NCBI GenBank assembly: GCA_947503965.1
Contig: CANNFU010000003.1
Span: forward strand, 372,001 to 436,000
Length of the DNA stretch: 64,000 nucleotides
From: an uncultured Paracoccaceae bacterium
GTDB taxonomy: Bacteria > Pseudomonadota > Alphaproteobacteria > Rhodobacterales > Rhodobacteraceae
Direction: 5' to 3'
Of the stretch, positions 1 through 7,995 are shown piece after piece. Position 1 is the stretch's first letter, and the number at the start of each line of letters is the position of its first letter. The translations under genes were made by a program, and so were the position numbers. The notes beneath the pieces are model-generated. The model worked only from the letters and a program-made list of their open reading frames with translations. It ran no database searches and was not told the origin of the DNA.

Positions 1-210
1 ATGCCGAAGGTCGCCAAAGAAGACGGCGTGGACGAGGTGCTGTTGTTCGTGGTCGATATCCTCAAGGAAGAAGCGACCATGCTGATCCCGAATGATCTGA
101 CCAAAGGCGTGGCTGAAAAATCATTCGACGCCAAGGTCGAAGGCGACAGCGTCGTCCTGCCCGGCGTCATGAGCCGGAAGAAGCAGATTATCCCCGCGTT
201 GAAGGTGTAA
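1..210 (+). CDS. ppaC: Manganese-dependent inorganic pyrophosphatase, C-terminal part (5' end outside window)
   Basis: This is the last 69 residues of a family II (DHH) inorganic pyrophosphatase, which splits pyrophosphate into two phosphates in the cytoplasm. The segment matches the DHHA2 domain: a beta strand of the type 'VLLFVVDIL', then a spacer, then the near-terminal motif 'PGVMSRKKQIIP'. The Arg-Lys-Lys of SRKKQ contacts the substrate in this family. The ATG at base 1 is only the window edge; family members have about 300 residues, so most of the gene lies to the left. It is followed by the HAD hydrolase gene after a gap that carries a strong palindrome. Confidence 0.85.
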   Translation: MPKVAKEDGVDEVLLFVVDILKEEATMLIPNDLTKGVAEKSFDAKVEGDSVVLPGVMSRKKQIIPALKV

Positions 211-234
211 GCCCAACCGCACCCACTATACATG

Positions 235-265
235 TGTACATACGCTGTATGTACAGGTTCTGTAC
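235..265. promoter_or_regulatory. Perfect 9-3-9 palindrome plus further TGTAC copy upstream of the HAD gene
   Basis: TGTACATAC (235-243) and GTATGTACA (247-255) form a perfect inverted repeat around GCT, and another TGTAC follows at 261-265. It sits 31 bases before the start codon at 297. A related sequence occurs in inverted orientation at 27678-27701, upstream of the Wza-like gene. A repressor or activator operator is the likeliest reading; the binding protein is unknown to me. Confidence 0.5.
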
Positions 266-296
266 GCAGTCTTGCTGCCTTCATAAAGGTTACCAT

Positions 297-1172
297 ATGA
301 CCCGGATTATCGAGCATTTCGAAGAGATTTCGGGTCAGTATGACGCCGCTTTTGTGGATCTGTGGGGCTGTATGCATAACGGCCTTCACGCCCTGCCGGA
401 TGCGGTAAAAGCGATGCAGAAGTACCGGGCGGCCGGCGGAGCGGTGGTGCTGGTCACGAACTCCCCCCGTCCTTGGGATTCGGTGGCCCGGCAGATCAAC
501 GGGTTTGGCGTGCCTGATGATGCATGGGATGCGATTGCTACCTCGGGCGACAGTGCCCGCGCCGCCATGTATCGCGGGATTGTGGGCGAAAAGATCTGGT
601 TCATGGGCGAGAGCCCGCGTGATGATGATTTCTTCAAGCCTTTGAAAATCATCGATGATCCGGTGAATATCCAAAAGGTACCACTGGAAGAGGCGGAAGG
701 GATCGTCTGCTGCGGCCCCTTTGATCCGCTGGCAGATGTGGACGTGAATCGGCCTGAATTCCTCTATGCCAAGCAGAAGGGGCTCAAGCTGCTTTGCGCA
801 AACCCGGACATCGTCGTGGACCGGGGTGACGTGCGCGAATGGTGCGCCGGGGCGCTTGCTGCGCTTTATACGGAAATGGGCGGTGAAAGCCTGTATTTCG
901 GCAAGCCACATCCCCCGATTTACGACCTCGCGCGGCGACGGCTCGCCGCGTTAAACATTGCGCCATCCGATCCACGTATCATCGGGATCGGTGATGGCAT
1001 CGGCACGGATATCCTGGGCGCTTTGCAGGAAGACATCGATGCCTTGTTCATTTCTGGCGGGCTGGCCGCGTCAGAAACAAAGACTGACCGCCAGCCAGAG
1101 CCCCATGCGTTAACGAATTACCTGCAATCACAGCAAATGAGCGCAACCTACACAATCGGCCACCTTCGTTAG
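297..1172 (+). CDS. HAD superfamily class IIA hydrolase (TIGR01459-type)
   Basis: A 291-residue phosphatase-like protein of the HAD IIA group. Motif I is DLWGCMHNG (residues 21-29); Asp21 would be the nucleophile, and Trp in place of the usual second Asp is typical of this subfamily. The cap region is in the middle. GKPHPPIYDLA and GIGDGIGTDILGA near the C terminus provide the motif III/IV lysine and aspartates. The longer frame opens at 234, but the ATG at 297 gives the family N-terminus and the upstream part would be coded by a palindrome. The substrate is unknown; relatives are called NagD-like or sugar phosphatases. Confidence 0.85.
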   Translation: MTRIIEHFEEISGQYDAAFVDLWGCMHNGLHALPDAVKAMQKYRAAGGAVVLVTNSPRPWDSVARQINGFGVPDDAWDAIATSGDSARAAMYRGIVGEKIWFMGESPRDDDFFKPLKIIDDPVNIQKVPLEEAEGIVCCGPFDPLADVDVNRPEFLYAKQKGLKLLCANPDIVVDRGDVREWCAGALAALYTEMGGESLYFGKPHPPIYDLARRRLAALNIAPSDPRIIGIGDGIGTDILGALQEDIDALFISGGLAASETKTDRQPEPHALTNYLQSQQMSATYTIGHLR

Positions 1173-1262
1173 AAGAATCGCTTGATTTTTCTGCGTCTGC
1201 AAAGTAATAAAGTTTCAATATCTGTTTGATACTGGATTTTTTGTTACTTAATGGAGCCGGAA

Positions 1263-1706
1263 ATGCTGGACAACGCCCCGCGCGGAACGATCTGCATCGA
1301 GGATATCGAGATCGGCATGACCCGGTCCCTGCGCAAAGTCATCACCGACCGGGATATTGAGATGTTCGCCGATGTTTCCACAGACCGGAACCCGGTGCAT
1401 CTGGACGAAGACTATGCCCAAGACACGATTTTTGGCGGGCGCATCGCCCACGGCATGCTGACGGCTGGATTGATCAGTGCGGTAATTGGCGAACAACTGC
1501 CCGGCCACGGTACGGTCTATCTGGGACAAAGCCTGAAATTCCTCGCGCCCGTGCGCCCCGGTGACATGGTGCTGGCCGAGGTTGAAGTGACCGATATCGA
1601 TCATTCCAAGCGCCGCGTGACGATGAACACGCGCTGTCTGGTGAACGATAAAAAGGTGCTGGTGGGTGACGCCACGGTGCTGGCCCCGTCGCGCAAGTTC
1701 GACTAA
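1263..1706 (+). CDS. MaoC-like hot-dog dehydratase
   Basis: About 147 residues of a single hot-dog domain of the MaoC / (R)-specific enoyl-CoA hydratase family, which hydrates trans-2-enoyl-CoA. The hydratase 2 signature is visible: an Asp and a His in 'TDRNPVH', followed by FGGRIAHGML, which lines the active-site helix. An in-frame ATG lies at 1251, but GGAG at 1252-1255 is well placed as ribosome binding site for the ATG at 1263. The gene stands alone between AT-rich DNA and a pair of hairpins. A role in polyhydroxyalkanoate supply or fatty acid breakdown is possible; context does not decide. Confidence 0.85.
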   Translation: MLDNAPRGTICIEDIEIGMTRSLRKVITDRDIEMFADVSTDRNPVHLDEDYAQDTIFGGRIAHGMLTAGLISAVIGEQLPGHGTVYLGQSLKFLAPVRPGDMVLAEVEVTDIDHSKRRVTMNTRCLVNDKKVLVGDATVLAPSRKFD

Positions 1707-1752
1707 AGCGCCGCCCAATTCATCTGCAATACTTGTTCAACAGCGCTAGCGC

Positions 1753-1802
1753 AGCCCCCGCCCATGGGGCGGTCGGGGGCTGCCCGATTTGTCAATCGGG
1801 CA
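1753..1802. terminator. Two adjacent perfect hairpins downstream of the MaoC gene
   Basis: Stem 1 pairs AGCCCCCG (1753-1760) with CGGGGGCT (1774-1781). Stem 2 pairs TGCCCGAT (1781-1788) with ATCGGGCA (1795-1802) and shares one base with stem 1. No U tract follows on either strand, so this may act as a terminator, an RNA stabiliser, or both. Confidence 0.5.
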
Positions 1803-1885
1803 GGACCTCAGCCAAGGTGTGGTTCAGATTTTGAGGACGATGCTCTAAAATAACGCAACTGGTCAAAAAGACTTTCTGTGGTGAC

Positions 1886-1908
1886 TGTCTGGTGCTAACG
1901 CCCAGACA
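1886..1908 (+). promoter_or_regulatory. Hairpin abutting the kptA start codon
   Basis: TGTCTGG (1886-1892) pairs with CCAGACA (1902-1908); the last A is the first base of the ATG. No purine-rich ribosome binding site lies in the preceding 20 bases. Translation could be leaderless-like, or controlled by melting of this stem. Confidence 0.4.
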
Positions 1909-2447
1909 TGGACAAAGAGCTAACTCAAATCAGCAAATTCCTGAGCTTTGTACTGCGGCATAAACCGGATGCGATTGGCCTGACGCTGGATGCCGAAGGC
2001 TGGGCGGATATTGATGAAATCATTGCAAAGGCCGATATCCCGATCACCGCAAAACAAGTCGCAGCCGCGGTTGCCACTAACGACAAGAAACGCTTTGCAC
2101 TCTCCAAGGATGGTCGCGCCATCCGCGCCAACCAGGGGCATTCGATCAAGGTAGATCTAGGCTTACAAGCGACCGAACCTCTCGCACAATTATATCACGG
2201 TACGGCAGAGCGTTTTCTGGACAGTATCCTGACAGAAGGACTGAAGCCCCAAAATCGTCAGTTTGTGCATCTGTCGCGCGACACGGCAACAGCGACCACA
2301 GTGGGAGCACGTCATGGCAAACCGGTTGTCCTCATCGTTCCCGCATTTGCGATGCATGAACGAGGCCATCGCTTTTACCTGGCTGCAAATGGGGTCTGGT
2401 TGACTGATAGCGTACCTGCTGATGCAATTTCGACATTGGATCACTGA
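1908..2447 (+). CDS. kptA: RNA 2'-phosphotransferase KptA/Tpt1
   Basis: A 179-residue KptA/Tpt1 enzyme, which transfers an internal RNA 2'-phosphate to NAD+, giving ADP-ribose 1''-2''-cyclic phosphate and nicotinamide. The N-terminal winged-helix lobe starts with SKFLSFVLRHKP and the ADP-ribosyl-transferase lobe holds RANQGHS (72-78), YHGT (95-98) and VHLSRD (119-124). Arg16, His17, Arg72 and Arg123 correspond to the Arg-His-Arg-Arg active-site set of the family. Length is normal. No Shine-Dalgarno sequence is visible; instead a hairpin (1886-1908) abuts the ATG. The natural RNA substrate in bacteria is not settled. Confidence 0.93.
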   Translation: MDKELTQISKFLSFVLRHKPDAIGLTLDAEGWADIDEIIAKADIPITAKQVAAAVATNDKKRFALSKDGRAIRANQGHSIKVDLGLQATEPLAQLYHGTAERFLDSILTEGLKPQNRQFVHLSRDTATATTVGARHGKPVVLIVPAFAMHERGHRFYLAANGVWLTDSVPADAISTLDH

Positions 2448-2533
2448 GGGGCTTATCAAGCTAACTGTGCTAAGGCCAAAGCGGGCTGACAAGCGCCGCT
2501 TGCGCAGGCTTACGCCGTCCGCTACCCAAAGCC

Positions 2534-3475
2534 ATGCGCATTATTCGAGACACTGTTTTTGTTGATCCGGCCGACCGCGGTGCAGCGGCGGCGATTGGGA
2601 ATTTTGATGGTGTGCATATCGGCCACCAAGCCGTCATCGACCTGACGCGCAAAGCCGCCGAAGCGGCCAACGCCCCCTTGGGCATCATGACGTTCGAGCC
2701 GCACCCCCGCAGCTATTTTTCGAACGATCCCAAGCCCTTCCGCCTGATGAACGCCGAGGCCAAGGCGAACCGCTTGGCCAAATTGGGGGTTGAGAAACTC
2801 TATGAAGTGCCGTTCAACGCAGCCCTTGCCAGCCTGTCACCGCGTGACTTTGCGCAGACGATCATTGCAGATCAGCTTGGTCTGAAACATGTGGTCGTCG
2901 GTGCCGATTTCTGTTTCGGCAAGGACCGCGCAGGGACGGTCACGGACCTGCAAAACTTCGGTGCCGATATGGGCTTTGGCGTGACCGTCGCACCGATCGT
3001 TGCCATTGATACGGCCAATGTATCCTCGACCGCGATCCGTGCCGCGCTGAGCGATGGCAAACCCCGTGATGCCGCCGCGATGCTGGGCCACTGGCACCGG
3101 ATCGAGGGTGAGGTGATCCGCGGGTATCAGCGGGGGCGCGAACTGGGCTATCCGACCGCGAATATGTCCATTGCGGGCCTGCACCCGCCACGGTTTGGCG
3201 TTTATGCGGTCAAGGTCGATGTACTGAACGGCCCGCATCAAGGGTCCTATGATGGCGCGGCCTCCATCGGCGTGCGCCCGATGTTTGGGGAAAACCTGCC
3301 AAACTGCGAAACCTTCCTGTTTGATTTCAAAGGTGATCTTTATGGGTCCACCTTATCCGTCGCCTTGGTGGACTTCCTGCGCCCTGAACTCAAATTCGAC
3401 GGGCTGGATGCGCTGATCACCCAGATGGCCGCCGATTGCGATCAGGCAAGAAAGATCCTGTCAGATGTGCGCTGA
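2534..3475 (+). CDS. ribF: Bifunctional riboflavin kinase / FAD synthetase
   Basis: A 313-residue RibF that phosphorylates riboflavin to FMN and adenylylates FMN to FAD in the cytoplasm. The N-terminal nucleotidyl-transferase domain shows GNFDGVHIGH (22-31), GADFCFGKDR (123-132) and SSTAIR (164-169). The C-terminal riboflavin kinase domain shows GRELGYPTAN (201-210), the ATP/flavin binding motif. Length and domain order are standard. The stop overlaps the start of the next gene by 11 bases, so the two are probably cotranscribed. No FMN riboswitch-like leader is evident. Confidence 0.95.
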   Translation: MRIIRDTVFVDPADRGAAAAIGNFDGVHIGHQAVIDLTRKAAEAANAPLGIMTFEPHPRSYFSNDPKPFRLMNAEAKANRLAKLGVEKLYEVPFNAALASLSPRDFAQTIIADQLGLKHVVVGADFCFGKDRAGTVTDLQNFGADMGFGVTVAPIVAIDTANVSSTAIRAALSDGKPRDAAAMLGHWHRIEGEVIRGYQRGRELGYPTANMSIAGLHPPRFGVYAVKVDVLNGPHQGSYDGAASIGVRPMFGENLPNCETFLFDFKGDLYGSTLSVALVDFLRPELKFDGLDALITQMAADCDQARKILSDVR

Positions 3476-3932
3476 CATCCCGCGCGACGGTCTGGCCCAT
3501 CGGTTCTGGGAAACCAAACCGATGAGCCGCATGAACCGGCAGGAATGGGAAGCCTTGTGTGATGGCTGCGGGAAATGCTGTCTGAACAAGCTGGAAGATG
3601 ACGAAGGGACCGTTGCGCTGACCCGGGTGGCCTGCCGGTTGCTGGACAATGACACTTGCCTGTGTGTGAACTACAAAAACCGCCACCAATATGTGCCCGA
3701 ATGTATTGTGCTGACCCCGGCCACCATCAAAAAGAACCTGTATTGGTTGCCGCAAACCTGCGGCTACCGCCTGATCTACGAAGGTCGTCCCCTGTATGAC
3801 TGGCACCCGCTGGTTTCAGGTGATCCCCGGTCGGTACATGAAGCCGGCGTGTCGGTGCGCGGTATGACCCTGCCCGAATTCGAGGTCGACGAAGACGATT
3901 GGGACGACCACATCATCGAGGAGCCATTGTAG
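3465..3932 (+). CDS. YcgN family cysteine cluster protein (UPF0260)
   Basis: A 155-residue soluble protein of the YcgN/UPF0260 family. The cluster CDGCGKCC (Cys32, 35, 38, 39) and later cysteines in VACRLL, TCLCVN and VPECI suggest metal or Fe-S binding; function is not established. The gene overlaps ribF by 11 bases and touches ltaE directly (stop ends at 3932, ATG at 3933), so it lies in a ribF-ycgN-ltaE transcription unit. A shorter start at Met20 is possible, but the first ATG lies well for coupled translation. Confidence 0.85.
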   Translation: MCADIPRDGLAHRFWETKPMSRMNRQEWEALCDGCGKCCLNKLEDDEGTVALTRVACRLLDNDTCLCVNYKNRHQYVPECIVLTPATIKKNLYWLPQTCGYRLIYEGRPLYDWHPLVSGDPRSVHEAGVSVRGMTLPEFEVDEDDWDDHIIEEPL

Positions 3933-4979
3933 ATGTTTTTCGCCTCAGACAATGCCGGCCCCGCACACCCAAAGGTGATGGAGGCGCTGATTACCGCCAA
4001 TAGCGGCTATGCAATGGGCTATGGTGCCGATCCGATCATGGACGAGGTCCGCGCACAGGTTCGCACGATTTTTGAGGCCCCGGATGCGGCGGTTTATCTG
4101 ATTATCAACGGGACAGCGGCAAATTCCGTCTTGCTGGGAACGATGTCGCAGCCCTGGCAGACGATCTTTTGCAGCGATTGCGCGCATATCCACGAAGACG
4201 AATGTAACGCGCCGGAATTCTATACCGGCGCAAAACTGACACTGGTGCCCACAACAGATGGCAGGATGCAGGCCGAAGATTTGCGCCGCAAAATCATGGG
4301 CGAAGAAAATCGCGGCGTGCATGGACCGCAGCGCGGGCCGCTTTCGATCACGCAGGTGACTGAGAAGGGCACGCTTTATACGCTGGATGAAATCACCGCA
4401 TTGACCGCGACTGCCCGGGAATTTGGGATGAAAACGCATCTGGACGGTGCGCGTTTTGCCAACGCGCTGGTGGCGCTTGATTGTTCACCAGCCGAGATGA
4501 CGTGGAAAGCAGGCGTGGATACCGTCAGCTTTGGCGGGACCAAGAATGGCGCCTTGGGGGTCGAGGCTTGTGTGATCTTTGACCCGAAGCTGGCCTGGGA
4601 ATTTGAGCTGCGCCGCAAGCGCGGCGGGCATCTGTTGTCCAAGCATCGGTTTTTATCCGCGCAGATGCAGGCCTATCTGGCGGATGGGCTTTGGCTCGAT
4701 ATGGCGCGCGCGGCGAATGCCCGTTGCGTGCAACTGGCCGAAGGGCTGCGCGGGCATAATGCGGTTGAAATGCTGTTTGAACCGCAGGCTAATATCATTT
4801 TTTTCCAGATGCCCCGGGCGGAGCATAAGCGGATGCTGGATGGTGGTGCGGTCTATTACGTGATGAGCGGTGATCCAGAGACAGGCGACCCGGATGAGCC
4901 GCTGATCGGGCGGCTGGTCACTGACTGGTCGATGACCGAGGACGGCGTCACGCAATTCCTTGATCTGCTGCGCGGATAA
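3933..4979 (+). CDS. ltaE: Low-specificity L-threonine aldolase
   Basis: A 348-residue PLP enzyme of the beta-eliminating lyase / threonine aldolase family, cleaving L-threonine or allo-threonine to glycine and acetaldehyde. Visible features: N-terminal FASDNAGPAHPKV, central HLDGARFANAL with the Asp that contacts the PLP ring nitrogen, and SFGGTKNG with the Schiff-base lysine. No ribosome binding site separates it from the preceding gene, so translational coupling is likely. Its last 32 bases overlap the 3' end of the convergent hydrolase gene. Confidence 0.92.
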   Translation: MFFASDNAGPAHPKVMEALITANSGYAMGYGADPIMDEVRAQVRTIFEAPDAAVYLIINGTAANSVLLGTMSQPWQTIFCSDCAHIHEDECNAPEFYTGAKLTLVPTTDGRMQAEDLRRKIMGEENRGVHGPQRGPLSITQVTEKGTLYTLDEITALTATAREFGMKTHLDGARFANALVALDCSPAEMTWKAGVDTVSFGGTKNGALGVEACVIFDPKLAWEFELRRKRGGHLLSKHRFLSAQMQAYLADGLWLDMARAANARCVQLAEGLRGHNAVEMLFEPQANIIFFQMPRAEHKRMLDGGAVYYVMSGDPETGDPDEPLIGRLVTDWSMTEDGVTQFLDLLRG

Positions 4980-5736
4980 TCTGCGCCACCTCTGCCATAT
5001 GTGTGATGGGCAGCATATGGGCGGCACCGGGCACGACATGATCGGTGGCATTGGGAATGTGCGCAGCAAGGCGTTCGTGAATGGCTGCGACCACCGGCTG
5101 TGTCGCTGCCCCTCGAATAAACGTCACAGGAATAGTCAGGTCACCAAGCCGCTCAGGTGACGTGATCCCGGCGGCGTCTTCCTCAATCGGGGCGGCACCG
5201 GCCACAATAAGATGAATCCGATCTGTTAGATATTTGCGCAGCCGCGCCGGGATATCCTTCCACGGCGTCGCACCCCACAGGTCGTTGAAAACCTGTGCCG
5301 CCTGTTCTTCGTCACCTCTCAGCATCGCGCCGACAAAGGGGCGAAACGCCTTGGCATGTGCGACATGTTCAGGCGTGCCTTTGGCGGCGGCAAAGTAGAC
5401 CGGTTCGATCAGCGTCAGGCGGTCCACCAGATCGGGGCGTTCCACGGCCAGACGCAAGGCGGCGGTCGCCCCGAACGAATGCCCGATCAGATGGATCGGC
5501 CCATCGCAAAACGACGCAGCCGCATCCGTGACAAGGGTCTGGTAATCCTGTTTGCCGTCCCAATCGCCACTGCGCCCGTGACCGGGCATGTCGAACAATG
5601 TCACCTGCCCGCCAATTGCCTTTGCCAAGGGCAGCAGCCGGTCATGCTTGGCCAATGCGCAATGGATCATGGCGACCGGGGCGCCTGTGCCTACCGTCAC
5701 ATGATGAACCGCATGTCCCGCGATATCGCGCATCAA
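4948..5736 (-). CDS. Alpha/beta hydrolase
   Basis: A 262-residue cytoplasmic alpha/beta hydrolase. The oxyanion region is near MIHCALAKHD; the nucleophile elbow is GHSFG with Ser87, and His240 in GAAHMLP is the likely catalytic base. FDMPGHGRSG is the conserved strand-4 turn. The substrate cannot be told from the sequence. The gene overlaps the upstream isomerase gene by 4 bases (5733-5736) and its 3' end runs 32 bases into ltaE on the other strand. Confidence 0.85.
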   Translation of the reverse strand: MMRDIAGHAVHHVTVGTGAPVAMIHCALAKHDRLLPLAKAIGGQVTLFDMPGHGRSGDWDGKQDYQTLVTDAAASFCDGPIHLIGHSFGATAALRLAVERPDLVDRLTLIEPVYFAAAKGTPEHVAHAKAFRPFVGAMLRGDEEQAAQVFNDLWGATPWKDIPARLRKYLTDRIHLIVAGAAPIEEDAAGITSPERLGDLTIPVTFIRGAATQPVVAAIHERLAAHIPNATDHVVPGAAHMLPITHMAEVAQIIRAADQGIA

Positions 5737-6329
5737 ATCTTGCCGGATAGATACGCATCCAGATCATCAATCCGGTCTTCGCCCCAGAACCGCTGGTCGG
5801 TATCTGTGATGAAGAACGGCGCGCCAAAGGCACCCGCATTCACCGCATCTTCAAGGTTCTTGGCAAACGTATCCGCGCTGGTCAGCATGTTCTTGTCCGC
5901 CAAAGCCGGATCAAAGCCCGCCTTTTCCAGACAATCGCGCACCACATCATCCTGACTGATATCCCGCTCCTCGGCCCAGCAGGCCGCGCCAAAGGCATGG
6001 ACCAGCCCCGCCACATCACCACCAGCGTTTTGTGCGGCGATAATCGCATAGGCCGATGGCGCGCCATTGGTGGGCCAGAACATCGGTTTGGGGTTCAGGG
6101 GAAGCCCGACCACCTTGGCCCTTCGTACAAGGTCCTGCAGGCGGTATTCCTGCCGGTTCGGATGGCGATCCTTGGGTGGCGTGCCGCCGGTGCGCGCGAA
6201 CAAGGCCATGATATCAAGCGGCTTGTAGGTGATCGTCGCGCCATGCTTGGCCGCAATTTCCGCCGGGCGGGTGCCGCTGAGATAGGTAAAGGGTGACAGT
6301 GTTGCAAAGTAGTAGTCGATATGCGGCAT
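5733..6329 (-). CDS. 2-hydroxychromene-2-carboxylate isomerase family protein (DsbA fold)
   Basis: A 198-residue kappa-class GST-like / DsbA-fold protein of the 2-hydroxychromene-2-carboxylate isomerase family, enzymes that use glutathione to isomerise aromatic intermediates. It begins MPHIDYYFATLSPFTYL, with Ser12 in the SPF motif that takes the position of the thiol-activating residue. The C-terminal GAPFFITDTDQRFWGEDRI is the family cis-Pro segment. The open frame reaches 6398, but the ATG at 6329 has a good AAGGAG ribosome binding site. No other naphthalene-type degradation genes are near, so the physiological substrate is open. Confidence 0.87.
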   Translation of the reverse strand: MPHIDYYFATLSPFTYLSGTRPAEIAAKHGATITYKPLDIMALFARTGGTPPKDRHPNRQEYRLQDLVRRAKVVGLPLNPKPMFWPTNGAPSAYAIIAAQNAGGDVAGLVHAFGAACWAEERDISQDDVVRDCLEKAGFDPALADKNMLTSADTFAKNLEDAVNAGAFGAPFFITDTDQRFWGEDRIDDLDAYLSGKI

Positions 6330-6404
6330 TTTTGGACTCCTTGGGCAGGTGAATTCTTTGCGGGACGGTACGCTTGTGCTACGCGGTGTCAACGCCACGA
6401 ATCT

Positions 6405-6420
6405 GTTACATACGCGTAAC
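6405..6420. promoter_or_regulatory. Inverted repeat in the divergent prs / isomerase promoter region
   Basis: GTTAC (6405-6409) and GTAAC (6416-6420) form a perfect inverted repeat around six bases, 29 bases before the prs start and 76 bases before the divergent isomerase start. It may be an operator for either gene. Confidence 0.3.
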
Positions 6421-6448
6421 CCGTACCTTCTGCCAAAGGACCCCTCTC

Positions 6449-7468
6449 ATGCCCACCATGTTCGAGCCCAAGCTCATTTCCGGCAATGCCAACCAGCCAC
6501 TGGCCAACGCGATTGCCCGCCGCATGTCGATGCATCGGGGGATGGAGGTTGGGCTGTGTGATGCCCGCGTCGAACGGTTCAACGATGGTGAGATTTTCGT
6601 GGAAGTGTTCGAAAACGTCCGGGGCGAGGATATGTTCATCGTCCAACCCACGTCGAACCCCGCCAATGACAACCTGATGGAGCTGCTGATTATTGCAGAT
6701 GCACTGCGCCGCTCCTCTGCCGCCCGCATCACTGCCGTCATCCCCTATTTCGGCTATGCCCGACAGGACCGCAGGTCCAAGGCCCGCACCCCGATCACAG
6801 CCAAGCTGGTGTCGAATATGATCGTAGAAGCGGGCATTGAACGCGTTTTGACCCTGGATTTGCATGCCACGCAGATTCAGGGTTTTTTCGATATTCCGGT
6901 CGATAACCTTTATGCTTCGCCCATCTATGCGCTGGATGCGATGCATAACTTCCGGGGCAAGATGGATGATGTGATGGTTGTGTCACCTGATGTGGGCGGC
7001 GTGGCCCGGGCCCGCGATCTTGCCCAGCGGATTGGGGCACCCCTGTCCATCGTCGACAAACGCCGCGGCAAGCCGGGCGAAGTGGCCGAAATGACGGTGA
7101 TCGGGGATGTGAAGGACAAGGTCTGCGTCATCGTCGACGATATCGTTGATACTGCCGGAACGCTTTGCAAGGCCGCACAGGTGCTGATGGAAAACGGCGC
7201 AAAAGAGGTGCACGCCTATATCACCCACGGCGTACTTTCCGGTCCAGCGGTAGAGCGGGTGTCGAAATCAGTGATGAAGACCCTTGTGATCACCGACACC
7301 ATTCAGGCGACCGAGCCGGTAAAGGCCTGCAAGAACATCCGGATCGTGCCTACCGCCCCAATGTTTGCCCAGGCAATCCTGAACACTTGGAACGGCACAT
7401 CGGTTTCATCGCTATTCGATCACAAGACGTTGGGGCCAATATATGAAGGGCTTTACGCCGCAGAGTAG
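6449..7468 (+). CDS. prs: Ribose-phosphate pyrophosphokinase (PRPP synthetase)
   Basis: A 339-residue PRPP synthetase, making 5-phosphoribosyl-1-pyrophosphate from ribose 5-phosphate and ATP for purine, pyrimidine, His, Trp and NAD synthesis. Features: [10 protein letters not shown], the flexible-loop [21 protein letters not shown] with the metal/ATP binding His, and [13 protein letters not shown], the PRPP loop. It is some 25 residues longer than the Bacillus enzyme because of a C-terminal extension ([13 protein letters not shown]), common in this order. The open frame starts at 6374, but [13 protein letters not shown] at 6449 matches family starts. Transcribed divergently from the isomerase gene. 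Confidence 0.95.
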   Translation: MPTMFEPKLISGNANQPLANAIARRMSMHRGMEVGLCDARVERFNDGEIFVEVFENVRGEDMFIVQPTSNPANDNLMELLIIADALRRSSAARITAVIPYFGYARQDRRSKARTPITAKLVSNMIVEAGIERVLTLDLHATQIQGFFDIPVDNLYASPIYALDAMHNFRGKMDDVMVVSPDVGGVARARDLAQRIGAPLSIVDKRRGKPGEVAEMTVIGDVKDKVCVIVDDIVDTAGTLCKAAQVLMENGAKEVHAYITHGVLSGPAVERVSKSVMKTLVITDTIQATEPVKACKNIRIVPTAPMFAQAILNTWNGTSVSSLFDHKTLGPIYEGLYAAE

Positions 7469-7492
7469 TATTGCGACGTCCCGGATGCCTTA

Positions 7493-7843
7493 TCAGTAAA
7501 GCTCCCAGCCGTCATCATTGGGCAGCTCACCAAATGACGTCCACGCGACGCGCACCCGCGCAACCTGTGTGTCAGCCCATGTGCGGAAGACGATGTCAAA
7601 TCCGTCTGAGGTGATATTTTCCGCCTGCACATCCGCCCGCATATTCGTGTTGTTCGAAATATCCCACATGGAGATAGACACCTGTACATGCGGTGGATGC
7701 AGATAAGGTTGTTCAAACCGGACAGGCGCACGCGATTGGCGCGGCCCCTCACCACGCCACATTTGTCCGTCATCTTCAAAGTCGGAAAAAAGAACCACGT
7801 CACCGTGGTCTATCCCAATGATACCGTTATTTAATCTACGCAT
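7493..7843 (-). CDS. H-type lectin domain protein
   Basis: A 116-residue protein consisting almost wholly of an H-type lectin domain (Pfam H_lectin, known from snail agglutinin and discoidin). The diagnostic stretch runs from FEQPYLHPPHVQVSISMWD through TNMRADVQAENI to FDIVFRTWADT, the beta-sandwich core with its conserved aromatic residues. There is no signal peptide and no membrane segment. In Rhodobacterales such small proteins occur as orphans; carbohydrate binding is inferred from the fold only. It converges with prs with 24 bases between the stops and no clear terminator. Confidence 0.75.
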   Translation of the reverse strand: MRRLNNGIIGIDHGDVVLFSDFEDDGQMWRGEGPRQSRAPVRFEQPYLHPPHVQVSISMWDISNNTNMRADVQAENITSDGFDIVFRTWADTQVARVRVAWTSFGELPNDDGWELY

Positions 7844-7995
7844 GCCCTTTTGGCTTTGCAGCCACCCTAATGCAGCTCTTTATGGCAAACCCGGCAGGCT
7901 GCTGAAAGTACTTCTGTCATCTGGCAATAAGTTTTGGTTAATAAATCGCTGATAACTCATTTTTAGTTTTTAGAAAATGGGAAGTGAGTTGCGAT

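Noticed and set aside
1248-1718. 156-codon minus-strand frame opposite the MaoC gene
   Set aside because: The plus-strand frame has the hydratase signature; the minus-strand product is His/Gln-rich without family features.
6329-6398. Extended N-terminus of the isomerase-family protein
   Set aside because: The internal ATG has a better ribosome binding site and gives the family start; the extension would overlap the prs promoter region.
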